Positions 1 through 6,247 are shown, numbered from the stretch's first letter. The stretch is 14,292 bases of DNA from Arenicella sp. (GCA_018677115.1 JAHHOC010000257.1:1-14292), one strand, 5' to 3'. Numbers and translations: made by a program. Notes: generated by a model from the letters alone, not told the origin.

Positions 1-204
1 TCTGCAGAGCGAAGTACAGCTGATGGCTGTCGTTGGGCAAGCCGTATGCGTCTGCCTGACAGCTCTCATACCCAGGCCGAGAGCCGACCTGACCCGGTTT
101 CATGGCGTATTTGCACCCAACAACAAATACCGGGCTTTGGTCACTCCGTCCACTCGCGGCAAGAATGCCAAACGCCAGACCGAGCAGAGCCCTTTTTAAG
201 TCAT
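1..204 (-). CDS. Possible N-terminal fragment of a secreted protein, start codon out of frame
   Basis: From about position 208 down to the window edge one minus-strand frame is open. It encodes a signal-peptide-like stretch (LKRALLGLAFGILAASG) followed by a polar region with two cysteines. The frame has no ATG, GTG or TTG before an internal Met at 103-101. An ATG does sit at 204-202, but in its own frame it reads Met-Thr-stop. One extra base near the TTA at 199-197 would join that ATG to the signal-peptide frame as M-T-L-K-R. The gene may therefore be broken by a one-base deletion, use an unusual start, or reflect a sequence error. It begins about 85 bases below the CDP-alcohol transferase stop. 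The product is not recognised and most of the gene is outside the window. Confidence 0.35.
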
Positions 205-289
205 ATTTCTAATGTCAGCTAAGTGTATTAAGCCGTCCCTTTTGGTTTATAGCCAGTCGCTCTACCCCAGATTTAAGGCGAGCGTCTAA

Positions 290-910
290 TCAAGCCGCGC
301 GTTGATCTCGCCAGGCGTGATAAATGGAAGTAACATCTACCTGCCACGTCGGGGAGATCAGGGTGATAAGAAGCGCCTCCAGATTGGTCATGACCACGGT
401 CACTGCCGCGATGCGCAATGGCCATATAGACCAGTCACTGAACAGGCTGATCACCGCAATCAGTGTCACCAGCCAGGCAGTTTTAGCGGCACGGGTATGG
501 TAACTTGGCCAGCGTCGGTATTTCAGGAAACCCACCGTGGTGGAAATCAGGTAAGTGCCTATCGCGGGTAAGATCCAACCTAGTTCCTCACTCAGGATTT
601 CGCGGTATATCGTAATCAGGCCAAACAACAGTGCCGCGTATAGTGCGGCATCAGCCCAACTATCCAGACGGGCTCCGAGCACCGAGCGCTGGTTGAGCAG
701 GATTGCCAATTTGCCGTCAATCCAATCCGTGATGGCGAGAAACAGGAATAGCCAGAGGAATAATTGGCTGTTACCCTGCCAGGCAATCGGGAGAAGTATG
801 AAAGAACCAACAAGCCGGATCATGCAAATGATGTTCGGAACTGTCATTACCCGATTGGAAATATACGGTGTATCGGGGTCAGTCTGCGTTCGCTGTTGAT
901 CCTTTTTCAT
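290..910 (-). CDS. CDP-alcohol phosphatidyltransferase family membrane protein
   Basis: This is a 206-residue polytopic membrane protein. The family swaps the CMP of a CDP-linked donor such as CDP-diacylglycerol for an alcohol (glycerol phosphate, serine, inositol and others) at the inner membrane. The catalytic signature is visible: D62, D65-G66, A69, G79, D83 and D87 with the correct spacing, after a PgsA-like 'VPNIICMIRLV' segment. The Arg that normally follows A69 is Ile70 here. A later segment (YHTRAAK, about 137-143) supplies basic residues near the active-site region. The start is set by an ATGA overlap with the upstream cytidylyltransferase, which would supply the CDP-lipid. It is the last of four translationally coupled genes. 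The alcohol substrate cannot be read from sequence; a phosphatidylglycerophosphate synthase-like role is only one option. Confidence 0.88.
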   Translation of the reverse strand: MKKDQQRTQTDPDTPYISNRVMTVPNIICMIRLVGSFILLPIAWQGNSQLFLWLFLFLAITDWIDGKLAILLNQRSVLGARLDSWADAALYAALLFGLITIYREILSEELGWILPAIGTYLISTTVGFLKYRRWPSYHTRAAKTAWLVTLIAVISLFSDWSIWPLRIAAVTVVMTNLEALLITLISPTWQVDVTSIYHAWRDQRAA

Positions 911-1896
911 TCAAACCACCAGATCAAGAAATATACAAAAACCGGTGCGGTCATTGACAGGCTGTCTATCCTGTCGATGACGCCACCCATCCCGGGCAAC
1001 AGTTTACTGCTGTCCTTAATGCCGGCATCGCGCTTGATGGCTGACATGTTGATGTCGCCGAAGAATCCGGCTAGGGAAATCAGAATCGCCGCCAGCATTG
1101 GCGCAACCCATGCTTGGAGAGGTTGCGCAATAGACAGTGGACCAGCCTGCTGGCCGAGGTTGGTCAGCCATGGGGCAATTAACGGAGCCAGAATGACGAT
1201 CACAATCATCCCTCCGAAAAATCCTTCCCAGGTTTTGTTGGGCGATATGATCGGTGCTATGGCGTGTTTTTTGTGAGACCCAAACATACGGCCGATGATG
1301 GCCTGGAAAATATCATCTGCTTCAGTAAGAATAACCAGAAACAGGAACCAGCCCACCGCGCCTAGAGGACCTTGGGCGGAGCTCGGTAACAGTAGCAGGG
1401 CCGCCGCGTGAGAGACGCCATAGCCAAGAAACATGATTCCCCACAGCATGCCACCTGCGGATCGGATATAACCCTGCGATTCATCCTGAATCAACAGTAA
1501 AACCGCCAGTACAAGTAGTGAAGCAAGTGGGAGAAACACCACAAAAAACTCAAGTGAGCCCAGCAGAATCAGCAAATAATTGATAACGATAAGCGCATAA
1601 CCGGCGTTAATAGCAACGGAATCTGCCGGTCGCGGGCTGAGCATGCGGGTGATCTCAAACCAGCCGATGCAGCTGGCGGTAGCAAGCAGCAGGCAAATCC
1701 CGGGTCGTCCTGCCAGCAAGCTGGCGCTCACCGCTATGGCAAGTAACCACCAGGTTCGCAAGCTGGCTAGTCGTTTACTTCTGAGTGCCTGTTCAGCATT
1801 TCTGAGCGCTATGAAGCGGGCTATTGAGCCGACAACAAGGCTGGCAAACAGCGCAGCAAGGACCCAGTAAAGTGCAGAGGCAGGGGTCGTGATCAT
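907..1896 (-). CDS. CdsA-type phosphatidate cytidylyltransferase
   Basis: This 329-residue multi-spanning membrane protein belongs to the CTP:phosphatidate cytidylyltransferase family, which makes CDP-diacylglycerol from phosphatidic acid and CTP. The C-terminal signature is clear: G280-D281, S285, K288-R289, K294-D295, P301-G302, G304-G305, D308-R309 and D311. The family segment SPNKTWEGFFGG lies at about 219-229. The usual His of PGHGG is Met303. The open frame continues upstream to about 2388, but the extra 164 codons lie inside the VTT gene and do not resemble CdsA. The ATG at 1896 begins the membrane domain and overlaps the VTT stop as ATGA. Housekeeping cdsA in Gammaproteobacteria normally sits by uppS and rseP, so this copy is probably an accessory paralogue, which cannot be proven from this window. 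Confidence 0.9.
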   Translation of the reverse strand: MITTPASALYWVLAALFASLVVGSIARFIALRNAEQALRSKRLASLRTWWLLAIAVSASLLAGRPGICLLLATASCIGWFEITRMLSPRPADSVAINAGYALIVINYLLILLGSLEFFVVFLPLASLLVLAVLLLIQDESQGYIRSAGGMLWGIMFLGYGVSHAAALLLLPSSAQGPLGAVGWFLFLVILTEADDIFQAIIGRMFGSHKKHAIAPIISPNKTWEGFFGGMIVIVILAPLIAPWLTNLGQQAGPLSIAQPLQAWVAPMLAAILISLAGFFGDINMSAIKRDAGIKDSSKLLPGMGGVIDRIDSLSMTAPVFVYFLIWWFE

Positions 1897-2639
1897 GATT
1901 TGTCCAATTGGAACCTGTCTTGATTGACGGTTTGCGTGCCGCTGGTGGAGCGGGGAATTCCAAAGCGACGCACAAGCAAGCGAACCAGCAATGGCAGCAG
2001 GCCGCAGGCTACCAGCGCTGCAATCAGTGGCGGATCGATGAAAGCACCTGCCCCACTGTCCGCGAACTCGCGTAGCGAGGGCAGGCGGATACCCACATAA
2101 ACCCAAATGGCATTGGCAGGGATCAGGCCGACGAGGGTAGTCCAGAAAAATGTCCAGGCGCTGACCCGGCTCGCGCCACTGATCGGGTTGACTATAGAAA
2201 ACGGGGCATGAGCCATGCGTAGCGTTAACAGATAAAACGCGCCTTCCTTTTTTATATGCTTGTTCATAAGTGCGACAAAGCGGGGATAGCGCCGCTCTAT
2301 ACTTTCCCGGAACAGATATCGACTGAGGGAAAAGATAATCATGCCGGTAACCGTGAGACCGATTGTCACAATAGTCACAGCCTGCCAAAACCCGAACAGC
2401 CAGCCATAAACTACGCCCTTGCCACCGGTTCCCGGCACCAGCGACAGCACGATATAAATGCCAAAGCCGAGCAGAAAAGATCGAGTTGGATTGAGTGCAA
2501 TGAGTGAGCGGAATCGCTCTTCCTGAATTGCCAGTTGCTCCAGTGACACGTAGTTGCGTATATACAAAGCCAGCACTAAAAAAACTATGCCTGAGATAGC
2601 AATGATAAGGGGCTTGCGGCGGTTTTGTGTGACAGTCAT
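1893..2639 (-). CDS. TVP38/TMEM64 family (VTT-domain) membrane protein
   Basis: A 248-residue integral membrane protein with an N-terminal membrane segment (about 10-27) and a VTT (SNARE-associated/DedA superfamily) core. Family landmarks are 'VLSLVPGTGGK...GWLFGF' at about 64-84 and 'LRMAHAPFSIVN.ISGASRVS' at about 140-160, followed by a Gly/Pro-containing helix ending 'IWVYVGIRLPS'. Two more hydrophobic segments and a basic tail (about 216-230) complete it. VTT/DedA proteins have been linked to moving lipids such as polyprenyl phosphates or phosphatidylethanolamine between leaflets. Placement here between a phosphoesterase and two phospholipid-synthesis enzymes fits such a role, but that is inference. 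Both ends are coupled by ATGA overlaps: its ATG overlaps the phosphoesterase stop, and its TGA overlaps the cytidylyltransferase start. Confidence 0.88.
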   Translation of the reverse strand: MTVTQNRRKPLIIAISGIVFLVLALYIRNYVSLEQLAIQEERFRSLIALNPTRSFLLGFGIYIVLSLVPGTGGKGVVYGWLFGFWQAVTIVTIGLTVTGMIIFSLSRYLFRESIERRYPRFVALMNKHIKKEGAFYLLTLRMAHAPFSIVNPISGASRVSAWTFFWTTLVGLIPANAIWVYVGIRLPSLREFADSGAGAFIDPPLIAALVACGLLPLLVRLLVRRFGIPRSTSGTQTVNQDRFQLDKS

Positions 2640-3511
2640 TTTGCCATCTGCTGAGGAGTCAATTGGGCAGCGGAGTTTTCATCAGCCAGGGCCCGGCCCG
2701 CGCGGGGGAACTTATGCCTGCTTACCGGCGCAAATTTCCCCGCTTCCTCAAAAAACAGGTAATGGGTCACAGTCAGGGTCTGTGATCCTACCTCAACAAG
2801 GTTAAACGTATTCTCATCGCGTTCGCGACCCTTTCCACGGCTGGATGTGGTTGTGCCGCATTGCACTATGATCACTCCTCGGTCACGGCGATGGCCGGGG
2901 TAAAAATCCAGCGAGTTGCCGACGTAGGACCGATGCAAGTGCCCACCCAGGATCATCTCAACCCGCTGCTCGACAAAACTCTCTATGGCCCGGCGAGATT
3001 GCTGCATAGCGATGTCAAACACGCGGTCATGACCGGGAGCGAAATGATGGTGTGCGACAACTATGCGCACCATATCATCCGGTACTGTAGCAAATGCTTC
3101 AGCACAGTGTTTGAGCTGCTTAAGATCGATTCGACCATTCGAGATGCTTTGCCGTGGAGCGGTGGAATCAAGCCCTACCAGCACCACATTGCCGATTTGG
3201 AGGATCGGGTTGAGTTCCGGTGAGATAATTTCACAATAGAGTTCATGCGGTTTAAAAAAACGCTCGTGAAGCCGCCACAGCGCCACGTCGTGGTTGCCGG
3301 GGATTACCAGCATCGGTACCTCGGGCATGCGATCGAAAAACTGCCGAGCCTCCTCAAACTGTTGGCGTTTAGCGCGTTGGGTGAGGTCGCCACTCACCAC
3401 GATAGCATCGGGATCTAGCGAGGGGATGGTTTGTAGCAGGGCTTCACCCACTTCAGGCACAAATGGGGGCCCGAAATGCAAATCGGATATATGCAGAATT
3501 CTGGTTGGCAT
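2636..3511 (-). CDS. Calcineurin-like metallophosphoesterase
   Basis: A 291-residue cytoplasmic-looking protein with the full dinuclear-metal phosphoesterase motif set: D10-x-H12 (HISDLHFG), G41-D42 (SGDLTQ), G72-N73-H74-D75, the His run 154-156 (VAHHHFAP), and G190-H191-x-H193. The overall pattern is closest to the 3',5'-cAMP phosphodiesterase (CpdA)-like branch, whose members also act on phospholipids, nucleotides and other phosphoesters, so the substrate is not assignable. The C-terminal 50 residues or so are polar and variable. The open frame extends to a GTG at 3538, but a strong AGGAGG lies inside that extension, nine bases before the ATG at 3511, so 3511 is preferred (GTG at 3514 is possible). 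It is the first gene of the coupled lipid operon. It could dephosphorylate a lipid-phosphate intermediate or tune a signalling nucleotide; both are inference. Confidence 0.88.
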   Translation of the reverse strand: MPTRILHISDLHFGPPFVPEVGEALLQTIPSLDPDAIVVSGDLTQRAKRQQFEEARQFFDRMPEVPMLVIPGNHDVALWRLHERFFKPHELYCEIISPELNPILQIGNVVLVGLDSTAPRQSISNGRIDLKQLKHCAEAFATVPDDMVRIVVAHHHFAPGHDRVFDIAMQQSRRAIESFVEQRVEMILGGHLHRSYVGNSLDFYPGHRRDRGVIIVQCGTTTSSRGKGRERDENTFNLVEVGSQTLTVTHYLFFEEAGKFAPVSRHKFPRAGRALADENSAAQLTPQQMAK

Positions 3512-3520
3512 CACTATCAA

Positions 3521-3526
3521 CCTCCT
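3521..3526 (-). promoter_or_regulatory. Strong ribosome binding site for the phosphoesterase gene
   Basis: The minus strand reads AGGAGG here (within GAGAGGAGG), nine bases before the ATG at 3511. It lies downstream of the alternative GTG start at 3538. It therefore decides the start of the first gene in the lipid operon and is the only strong Shine-Dalgarno site seen in that operon. Confidence 0.75.
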
Positions 3527-3562
3527 CTCTGAAATCACTCGCGCATCCCGTTCGAAACTACC

Positions 3563-3583
3563 ACAGAACTGCGAAAGTTCTGT
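3563..3583 (-). other. Perfect 8-bp hairpin in the lipid-operon leader
   Basis: ACAGAACT (3563-3570) and AGTTCTGT (3576-3583) are perfect inverted repeats separated by five bases. They lie between the predicted start point near 3639 and the first ATG at 3511, so the transcript leader could fold into an 8-bp stem. No U-tract follows on the minus strand, so it is not an ordinary terminator. It could stabilise the message or be an operator for a dimeric protein. Confidence 0.4.
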
Positions 3584-3638
3584 ATTAGCCTTTTGATCAG
3601 CGTATCAGCAAAATATGCACGGCTCGAACCGGAATAAT

Positions 3639-3651
3639 TGATCAGAGTATG
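3639..3651 (-). promoter_or_regulatory. Predicted -10 element and start point of the lipid operon
   Basis: The minus strand reads CATACT at 3651-3646, matching TATAAT at four of six positions. If this is the -10 hexamer, the start point is about 3639 and the FNR-type box upstream is centred exactly 41.5 bp away, the spacing of class II FNR-activated promoters. No good -35 is seen, as expected for such promoters, where the activator box overlaps that region. The leader would be about 128 nt. Confidence 0.5.
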
Positions 3652-3673
3652 CTCATTGCAGGCCTGCCTGTCG

Positions 3674-3687
3674 TTGATCTTGATCAA
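3674..3687. promoter_or_regulatory. FNR/Anr-type operator (perfect TTGAT-N4-ATCAA)
   Basis: The sequence TTGATCTTGATCAA matches the FNR/Anr/Dnr consensus at all ten specified bases. It lies in the 295-bp gap between the secreted repeat-protein gene and the metallophosphoesterase gene, beyond the terminator of the former, so the only gene it can sensibly control is the minus-strand lipid operon. Its exact spacing to a -10 candidate supports activation. By family knowledge FNR-type regulators respond to low oxygen, and Dnr-type ones to nitric oxide. No such regulator is encoded in this window. Confidence 0.65.
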
Positions 3688-3744
3688 CCATGGAGCAAAC
3701 AAGTGTCCAGGGAAAAGACCGTTCAGCCCTGCGGGTAAACAGCC

Positions 3745-3774
3745 AAAAAAGAGGCCGTTAATATTAACGGCCTC
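3745..3774 (-). terminator. Intrinsic terminator of the repeat-protein gene
   Basis: Positions 3751-3774 form a perfect 24-bp palindrome (arms GAGGCCGTTAAT / ATTAACGGCCTC). On the minus strand it is followed directly by six T's (3750-3745). It lies about 33 bases below the stop codon at 3807. The GC-rich stem base and the immediate U-tract are those of a strong rho-independent terminator, separating this gene from the lipid operon. Confidence 0.88.
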
Positions 3775-3806
3775 GTAAAAAGTATAAATTGGATTTTAGT
3801 TAGTAG

Positions 3807-6068
3807 CTAGCCGTCGTCCTCTTCCACTTGAATCTGGCAGTCTTCCACTTCTCCGTCGGGTGCAGGTCCTATCGGGCCTAGGCCTGATTGAGAGCTGAAC
3901 CTGAACCTGACGAATACAAATGCAGAGCTGCTGACAGGCGGTGTCAAATCGAATGCGACTGTATCTGCTGAAGGAACGAGATCTGCGGCGACCAGGTCGC
4001 CCGCGTAGGAGCCGTCGTTATTCCAATCCGCCCATACACTTAAGACACCGTCGCCGGTGGTATTTACAATGATTGTATTGTCCGCTGATCGGCGCAGTAT
4101 AGTCTCACCACCACAAAAGGTTCCTTGTTCTCCTTCGTCATCGATCAGTAGCTGATCGCCTTCGTCGTCCACTCCATTGGTATCGTCACCATCAGCAGCG
4201 GCATTGGATTGCGGGGCCGCATCGGCATCGGGTGCTACACCCATATACACATTGCTCGCTGCGAGCACATGTGAGGCCGGTCCGCCCGGCCCATCTTCGT
4301 AACTCGCTGGTGCATCACCGAAATCAAAACTATCATCCGAAAATGTACAGCCGCAAATCGGGCCATTGTCGACGCTGAATGATTCCCTAACCTGGAAACT
4401 TCCCCACACGGTTCCTGGACTGATGTCCTGTGAGCAACTGGTGTGTAATTTAGTGTTTTCGACGCCATCGACGTAGATGAATACATCCTTGGTTAGTTTT
4501 TCGCCATCCGCGGCTGAAAATGAAATGTCCTCATTGGTGGCCAAATCAGCAGGCCCGAACAATGTTATGCCATCTTTGTCCACTACCTCGACATTCACAG
4601 TCACACCACCAAAATAGCGCATGGTCATTTTGGTGACGCCGCCTTTACATTCATCACAGAGCAACGGGTCAACCGGACAGATTGGACCATTATCCTTGCT
4701 TGAGCTTTGAGTGACGGTAAACGAACCCCAGACCGTACCCGGCCCGATAGGTTGCGAGCAACTTGTGTGCAGCTCGACGTCTTCGACGCCGTTAACAAAA
4801 AAAGTGGTGTCTTTTAGCTTATCGCCACTCGGAACGATGTCGAACTCTTGTCCGGGCGTCACCTGCTGTGGCCCGAATACAGTTTCATCGTCATCGAAAA
4901 CCTGCACTTCCGCTGGCATGTCACCGTTGAAAGCCACCGACATGGATACCACGCCGCCTTTACATTCCAGGCATTCTGGAGCGGGGCAAATGTTACCGCC
5001 CTTTTTGCTGGTACCCGCAGATACCGTAAATGAGCCCCAAACCGCTCCCGGCCCGACTTCCTGCGAGCAACTTGTGTGTATTTTGACGTCTTCATTCCCA
5101 TTTACAAAAATTTTGGGATCACTTAGCTTGCCCCCATCCTCATCCATAATGGTGAACTCGTCACCCTGGTTTAACACCCGTGTTCCAAAAGGCATGCCGC
5201 TACCGTCAACGACGTCGTCATCGTCGATTTCAATTACAGAACCTGAGGCGCCATTGAATTGCAGGGTCAGCGACAAGACGCCATCCTTGCATTCCTGACA
5301 TTCCGGTTCGGGGCAGATATTGCCGTTATCTTTACTGACTCCCGATTCGACAGTGAACAAGCCCCAGACCGCACCCGGGCCGATTGGCTGGGAGCAACTG
5401 GTGTGTATCTCAACATTTTCCTGGTTATTAACCAGTATGATGGGGCCATCCAGCTTGTCACCATCTACACCGGTAAAACTGACTGATCCACCTGGAACAA
5501 CTACCTCTGGTCCAAAGCGGGTTTCTTTATCGTCTATTACCTCGATAACAGCGGACGCAAGTCCATTGTAGATCAACGACAGCGACAATACACCGCCCTT
5601 ACATTCCAGACACTCCGGCGCTGGACAAATCGGGCCACCGTTCTTGCTCATACCCTCGACTACCGTGAATGATCCCCAAATTGCCCCGGGACCCGTTTCC
5701 TGCGAGCAACTGGTATGTATTTTGACGTCTTCATTACCATTCACAAAAATTTCGGGATCACTTAGCTTGTCCCCATCCTCATCCATAATGGTGAACTCGT
5801 CACCCCGGTTTAACACCCGTGTTCCAAAAGGCATGCCGCTACCGTCAACGACATCGTCGATTTCAATTACGGAGCCTGGGTCGCCGTTGAATTGCAAGGT
5901 CAGTGACAGCACACCGCCGTCACATTCGTTGCAGCCACCGATCTCGCAGATTTCCGGTTCGCCGGTCTGCGCAGTTGTATTAAATGAAACCATTGCGGCC
6001 ACCAGAATCATGGCTCGCAGAAAATGCATAAACGCGCCCTTAACCGGCCGCCAGATGTACCTCGACAT
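3807..6068 (-). CDS. Secreted Cys-rich repeat protein with C-terminal GEVED-type domain
   Basis: A 753-residue acidic protein. Residues 14-34 form a Sec signal peptide (FLRAMILVAAMVSF core). Five repeats of about 100 residues follow (41-148, 153-252, 257-361, 366-464, 471-572), each opening C-x-x-C-K/D-G-G-V, carrying a conserved HTSCSQ..GPG..WG.F segment and ending near a final Cys. Residues about 580-747 resemble the GEVED domain found in many secreted bacterial proteins: FDFGDAP start, DDTNGVDDEGD acidic loop, VWADWNNDG, and GEVEDCQIQV at the end, with Cys where Tyr is usual. No sortase, PEP-CTERM or transmembrane anchor is visible at the C-terminus. ATG 6068 has a G-rich ribosome site four bases upstream; ATG 6029 (residue 14) also has AAGGG and gives a shorter signal peptide. 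It has its own promoter and terminator. An extracellular or adhesin-like role is inferred only from architecture. Confidence 0.85.
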   Translation of the reverse strand: MSRYIWRPVKGAFMHFLRAMILVAAMVSFNTTAQTGEPEICEIGGCNECDGGVLSLTLQFNGDPGSVIEIDDVVDGSGMPFGTRVLNRGDEFTIMDEDGDKLSDPEIFVNGNEDVKIHTSCSQETGPGAIWGSFTVVEGMSKNGGPICPAPECLECKGGVLSLSLIYNGLASAVIEVIDDKETRFGPEVVVPGGSVSFTGVDGDKLDGPIILVNNQENVEIHTSCSQPIGPGAVWGLFTVESGVSKDNGNICPEPECQECKDGVLSLTLQFNGASGSVIEIDDDDVVDGSGMPFGTRVLNQGDEFTIMDEDGGKLSDPKIFVNGNEDVKIHTSCSQEVGPGAVWGSFTVSAGTSKKGGNICPAPECLECKGGVVSMSVAFNGDMPAEVQVFDDDETVFGPQQVTPGQEFDIVPSGDKLKDTTFFVNGVEDVELHTSCSQPIGPGTVWGSFTVTQSSSKDNGPICPVDPLLCDECKGGVTKMTMRYFGGVTVNVEVVDKDGITLFGPADLATNEDISFSAADGEKLTKDVFIYVDGVENTKLHTSCSQDISPGTVWGSFQVRESFSVDNGPICGCTFSDDSFDFGDAPASYEDGPGGPASHVLAASNVYMGVAPDADAAPQSNAAADGDDTNGVDDEGDQLLIDDEGEQGTFCGGETILRRSADNTIIVNTTGDGVLSVWADWNNDGSYAGDLVAADLVPSADTVAFDLTPPVSSSAFVFVRFRFSSQSGLGPIGPAPDGEVEDCQIQVEEDDG
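4353..5948 (-). repeat. Five tandem repeats of about 300 bp inside the secreted protein gene
   Basis: The repeats lie at 5948-5625, 5612-5313, 5300-4986, 4973-4677 and 4658-4353 (minus strand order 1 to 5), each encoding 99-108 residues with four or five conserved cysteines. Adjacent units are well diverged at protein level, but repeat 1 (5701-5909) and repeat 3 (5062-5276) are nearly identical in DNA. Fewer than 20 substitutions separate them over 209 aligned positions, plus one 6-base insertion in repeat 3 that adds two Asp residues. I recall the unit as a domain common in secreted proteins of marine bacteria but cannot name the family with certainty. Confidence 0.85.
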
Positions 6069-6077
6069 AATACCCCC

Positions 6078-6182
6078 CTGGTTTGAAACCAGACTCTACG
6101 GATAAACCCTCCAACTGAAACACGCGAGACAGTTCACCTCTTATACGGGTGTTCTTTATTGCGCTGCACATTTCAACTGTCT
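6078..6182 (-). other. Potentially structured 5' leader of the repeat-protein gene
   Basis: Two perfectly complementary 8-base segments, AGACAGTT (6127-6134) and AACTGTCT (6175-6182), could enclose a 40-base interior that holds a CACC/GGTG pair (6135-6138 with 6148-6151) and a small TGC/GCA pair. A second hairpin, CTGGTT-TGA-AACCAG (6078-6092), abuts the G-run that serves as ribosome site for ATG 6068. A junction-like fold plus a hairpin touching the ribosome site is the layout of translational regulatory leaders. It does not match any riboswitch consensus I know, including the c-di-GMP classes. Confidence 0.35.
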
Positions 6183-6218
6183 AAATCCCTTTATCAACCA
6201 ACCTCAACTCCTCTAACC

Positions 6219-6247
6219 ATTATAGGAAGGAAAAAAGCTAATTTCCA
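6219..6247 (-). promoter_or_regulatory. Sigma70-type promoter of the repeat-protein gene
   Basis: On the minus strand a perfect TATAAT (6224-6219) lies 17 bases below TGGAAA (6247-6242), a four-of-six match to TTGACA. The predicted start point is near 6212, giving a leader of about 144 nt before ATG 6068. It lies just below the stop of the dioxygenase gene. Confidence 0.6.

Noticed and set aside
1897..2388. N-terminal 164-codon extension of the cytidylyltransferase frame
   Set aside because: It lies within the VTT-protein gene in another frame, is Cys/Arg-rich and unlike CdsA, and the ATGA-overlapping ATG at 1896 begins the normal membrane domain.
3593..3608. Second FNR-like site (TTGAT...ATCAG) in the lipid-operon leader
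   Set aside because: The half-sites are six bases apart rather than four and the second is imperfect, so it does not fit the consensus.
3658..3667. GCAGGCCTGC palindrome beside the FNR-type box
   Set aside because: Only 10 bp, with no loop or known operator match; expected by chance at this length in GC-rich sequence.
3751..3774. Perfect palindrome considered as a bidirectional terminator or protein operator
   Set aside because: The T-run is present only for minus-strand transcription and the position just after a stop codon explains it fully as a one-way terminator.
4353..5948. Regular repeats considered as a CRISPR or satellite array
   Set aside because: The units are about 300 bp, coding, in frame and diverged at DNA level except for repeats 1 and 3; they are protein domain repeats.
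4711..6105. Plus-strand open frames opposite the repeat-protein gene (for example 4711-5298 and 5644-6105)
   Set aside because: They are mutually similar only because they are antisense to the coding repeats; low-complexity Ser/Thr/Pro-rich translation, no ribosome sites.
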